A DNA stretch of 64,000 bases, taken from the NCBI GenBank assembly GCA_964017125.1, contig OZ024915.1:75057365-75121364 (forward strand). The letters run 5' to 3'. Shown here one piece after another: positions 62,135 through 64,000 of the stretch. The notes under the pieces were generated by a model. The model was given only the letters and a program-made list of their open reading frames with translations. It was not told where the DNA came from and searched no databases. This DNA is from Flabesymbios commensalis (taxonomy: Eukaryota > Annelida > Polychaeta > Terebellida > Flabelligeridae). The position numbers and the translations under genes were made by a program. Position 1 is the stretch's first letter. The number at the start of each line of letters is the position of its first letter.

Positions 62135-62435
62135 TTACTTGGAAAAATCTAATTTCATGTTTTTATCATCAAATAGGAGCATTGTTTACACAGAAACTGT
62201 CAAACAAAACGACACACAAACGATGTTTAATTGAGTGCGATGTGGGAAAATACATCACATGTCCAATAAATATCCATTGGATATGTGCTTTATTTTCCCA
62301 TGTAGCACGAAAAATCAACTCGTTTGTATTTCTCACGCGGTCAAATTACACATGACATAACAGCCATACATTGCAGCTCAAACTACAGCAAGAATGCGAC
62401 ACCTATTCTCATAGAGTAAACCACTAGATATGCTG
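62135..62435. other. No gene; one weak hairpin
   Basis: ATGTGGGAAAATACATCACA and GTGCTTTATTTTCCCATGTA at 62240-62305 form an imperfect stem. Otherwise unique flank of the LINE. Confidence 0.5.
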
Positions 62436-62622
62436 TAGATCTGGTAATTTTCGCGTGCTTAAATTTTGTGATTTATAGAATGTTTACGATGTCTAGAATT
62501 CGTGAATTATCTATGTAGATGATAGGTAGCACTATCATAATAAATTCGCGAAATTGTCCTCCTCGCGAAATTCGCGAGAATTAAAACCTCGCGAATAATA
62601 CCAGATCTACAGTATAGGCCTA
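62436..62622. mobile_element. MITE family I copy 2
   Basis: CTGTAGATCTGGTAATTTTC and AATACCAGATCTACAGTATA at the ends; TCGCGAAATTCGCGAGAATT inside. Opposite orientation to 18838-19040. Confidence 0.87.
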
Positions 62623-62819
62623 CTTACCCGACACAAAGTAATTTATTCTGTCGCCTAAGTTGACCCCACACGATGTTGTGTCAGTTAAAATTTCAGTCAT
62701 GTCAACTTCACCACATAATGACATCTGTAAAAGACACTTGGATTAACACCTGCACCGAAATAATCATGATACACTCGTTTATAATTTGTTTTACTAGCTG
62801 ATCAAATCACTCATATTGG

Positions 62820-62960
62820 GAATTAAATGAGTGTTTAAACATCAAGATTTGCAATTGCATGGCCTCAAGTTAAGCACATATGAGTAATTTTCAGTCATTT
62901 GTAGTTGTGGGTCGCGGTAGCGAAACACAACTTCAAGTGGGTGAAAATTTGAATTATTTA
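62820..62960 (+). mobile_element. Family E copy
   Basis: GAGTGTTTAAACATCAAGAT, TTTTCAGTCATTTGTAGTTG, TGGGTCGCGGTAGCGAAACA, CAACTTCAAGTGGGTGAAAA. Confidence 0.82.
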
Positions 62961-63009
62961 ATTTATATAATCATATCTATTTCGTAAGATTTGGATTACC
63001 CAAATAGCA

Positions 63010-63398
63010 ACGAGTGCTAGTCAAGGGGCTCTGCAATACATAGAAAATACAATACAATACAATATAACACAATATATATACATAGCACACTGGACGTTAC
63101 AGCATCTATTCAGATTACAACAATTATATATTGATGTGTTTGAACATTTAAAGCACCCACTCTAAATAATAAAGTATTGAAATGCTTTGAATAGATTTAC
63201 ATTTTCGTCAACTCTAACAGCATTACAACTTTTCAGGACAATGTTTAATAGTGGTTCAAGACGAGGAAGTATAGAGTGGTGGACACCGGGTGCAATGATA
63301 TCTCGGATTGCTTTCAGCAGCTTATTTCGTTGAACAGAATAGATAGGAAATTTTAATATATAATTTAGCGCTTTAAGATAAATTACTTCAAGATTTGA
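63010..63398 (-). mobile_element. 3' end of a second LINE, 5' truncated
   Basis: The minus strand carries the C-terminal end of an ORF2 (63162-63398), a 3' UTR of about 100 bp and a TATTGTATTGTATTGTATTT run near 63040-63065. Different from the LINE at 57382. Confidence 0.6.
63162..63398 (-). pseudogene. C-terminal ORF2 fragment of a LINE
   Basis: 78 codons open to TAG at 63164-63162. Reads LNYILKFPIYSVQRNKLLKA, then IRDIIAPGVHHSILPRLEPL and VNLFKAFQYFII. The Y-I-L-K-x-P-I-Y-S-x-x-R-N-K-L order matches the part of LINE ORF2 proteins after the H-x4-C motif. Here the expected Cys before P appears as Phe. A TGA lies upstream in frame at 63401-63399, so the reverse transcriptase part is gone or decayed. 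Recognition is by pattern, without a search. Confidence 0.6.
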
Positions 63399-63679
63399 TC
63401 ACATTACAATAAAGACTGTGCAGTGTATAGATGGCAGGGTATCTAAACAAATGCCAACTATGCACTGAATTAATAAGAAAATATTTAGGTTGTATTTATA
63501 AATAGTCTCAAATTCATATGTTTTGATGATTATTAATATAAAAATGGGAAATATATGTTAGCAGTAAAGCTTATTATCGCCTTGGAAATGGTGATAATTT
63601 TTTTTTGTAATAGTGATAGTGATAAATGGGAGAGTAATATTAATATACCTCAAACGACGGTAATAGTAATAGTAATATA
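63399..63679. other. No gene seen
   Basis: AT-rich; GATAGTGATAAATG and TAATAGTAATAGTAATA low-complexity words near 63610-63680. Confidence 0.5.
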
Positions 63680-64000
63680 CTCGCCGTCAAATTAACCAGG
63701 ATCGCATGATTTTCGACGATTTCTCCGTCAATTTTGAACCGATTTTCTTGAAATTTTGCAAAGGCCATTTTCTATTCAAATCCTAACAGCGGTAAAAATT
63801 TCGCAAAATTATATTCAATATTTCAAAAGTTAGACCATTTGACATGTAATAAAATTCTAGAATTGGTTTAATGGGTTTGTAGAGGGACGTCGTAATTTCA
63901 ATTTATTGCATGTCAAATGGTATAACTTTTGAAATATGATATATAATTTTACAAAATTTTCAGGGATATTATGATTCTGTTAAAATATGATTGTTACAAA
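63680..64000. mobile_element. Foldback family J copy 3, runs off window
   Basis: AAATTAACCAGGATCGCATG, TCAAAAGTTAGACCATTTGA, CATGTAATAAAATTCTAG, TGCATGTCAAATGGTATAAC. The inner arms match copies 1 and 2. The right end is outside the window. Confidence 0.82.

Noticed and set aside
1-64000. LTR retrotransposons, Polintons or other virus-like copies
   Set aside because: I found no pair of long direct repeats flanking coding sequence, and no integrase-, protease-, capsid- or envelope-like frame. The reverse transcriptase present is of LINE type with an AP endonuclease.

Overview
This window looks like gene-poor nuclear DNA from an animal. A marine invertebrate is most likely, from the very high density of short foldback elements and minisatellites, but the species cannot be named from sequence alone. 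Bacterial-style long genes and operons are absent. The few coding signals are short exons with GT-AG borders, or parts of transposons. No complete host gene is visible. Two candidate host exons lie on the minus strand: 9221-9372, with a signal-peptide-like start, and 12941-13060, a 120-bp phase 1-1 exon. One assembly gap of 200 N lies at 55498-55697.

Most of the sequence consists of small foldback elements (MITE-like), placed here into families by eye. Family A is a stem-loop of about 105 bp with a GGCCAGCGTC-type core and CAGCAAACAC-like ends, present in about 40 whole or partial copies. Family B is a hairpin of about 66 bp containing AAGGCAGTAACTGCTTACTT. Families C, D, E and F have different bodies of 220-250 bp but share TTAACCCTTT-type termini, consistent with piggyBac-type TTAA-targeting movers. 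Families G to M are further foldbacks: G (bodies around GTAGATCTGAAT), H (about 400 bp), I (TAGATCTGGTAAT ends), J (CATTTGACATGTA arms), L (TTGTCAAGTTAAA ends) and M (ATCTGCCACT hairpins). Several copies sit inside one another and give a relative order of insertion.

Layout: 1-950 is a 54-bp minisatellite. 2.1-4.4 kb holds a GAGT microsatellite, three family A copies and cryptic simple sequence. 4.6-6.0 kb is a 150-bp satellite split by a dimeric tRNA-like SINE with an 18-bp target duplication. 6-21 kb is foldback-rich, with the two exon candidates and a 310-bp microsatellite. 21.3-24.5 kb is a 3.2-kb element with long inverted ends made of tandem repeats. 27.7-28.6 kb is a 27-bp palindromic minisatellite. 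29-35 kb has nested foldbacks and three minisatellites (51 bp, a CRE-like set and 46 bp). 36-39.5 kb has a local ABAB duplication and more foldbacks. 39.8-43.3 kb is bounded by inverted segments and holds a fragment of a VVVVGTD-type protein. 44-51.5 kb is foldback-rich. 52.0-52.8 kb is a 31-bp minisatellite that grew from a dispersed repeat. 57.4-62.1 kb is a nearly intact LINE with an endonuclease and reverse transcriptase frame broken by one TAG. 63.0-63.4 kb is the 3' end of a second, older LINE on the minus strand.

The elements appear to depend on trans-acting machinery. The SINE needs a LINE enzyme, and the TTAA families need a transposase that is not encoded here. The most unusual pattern is that hairpin stems differ between copies yet keep their two arms matched within each copy, in several unrelated families.
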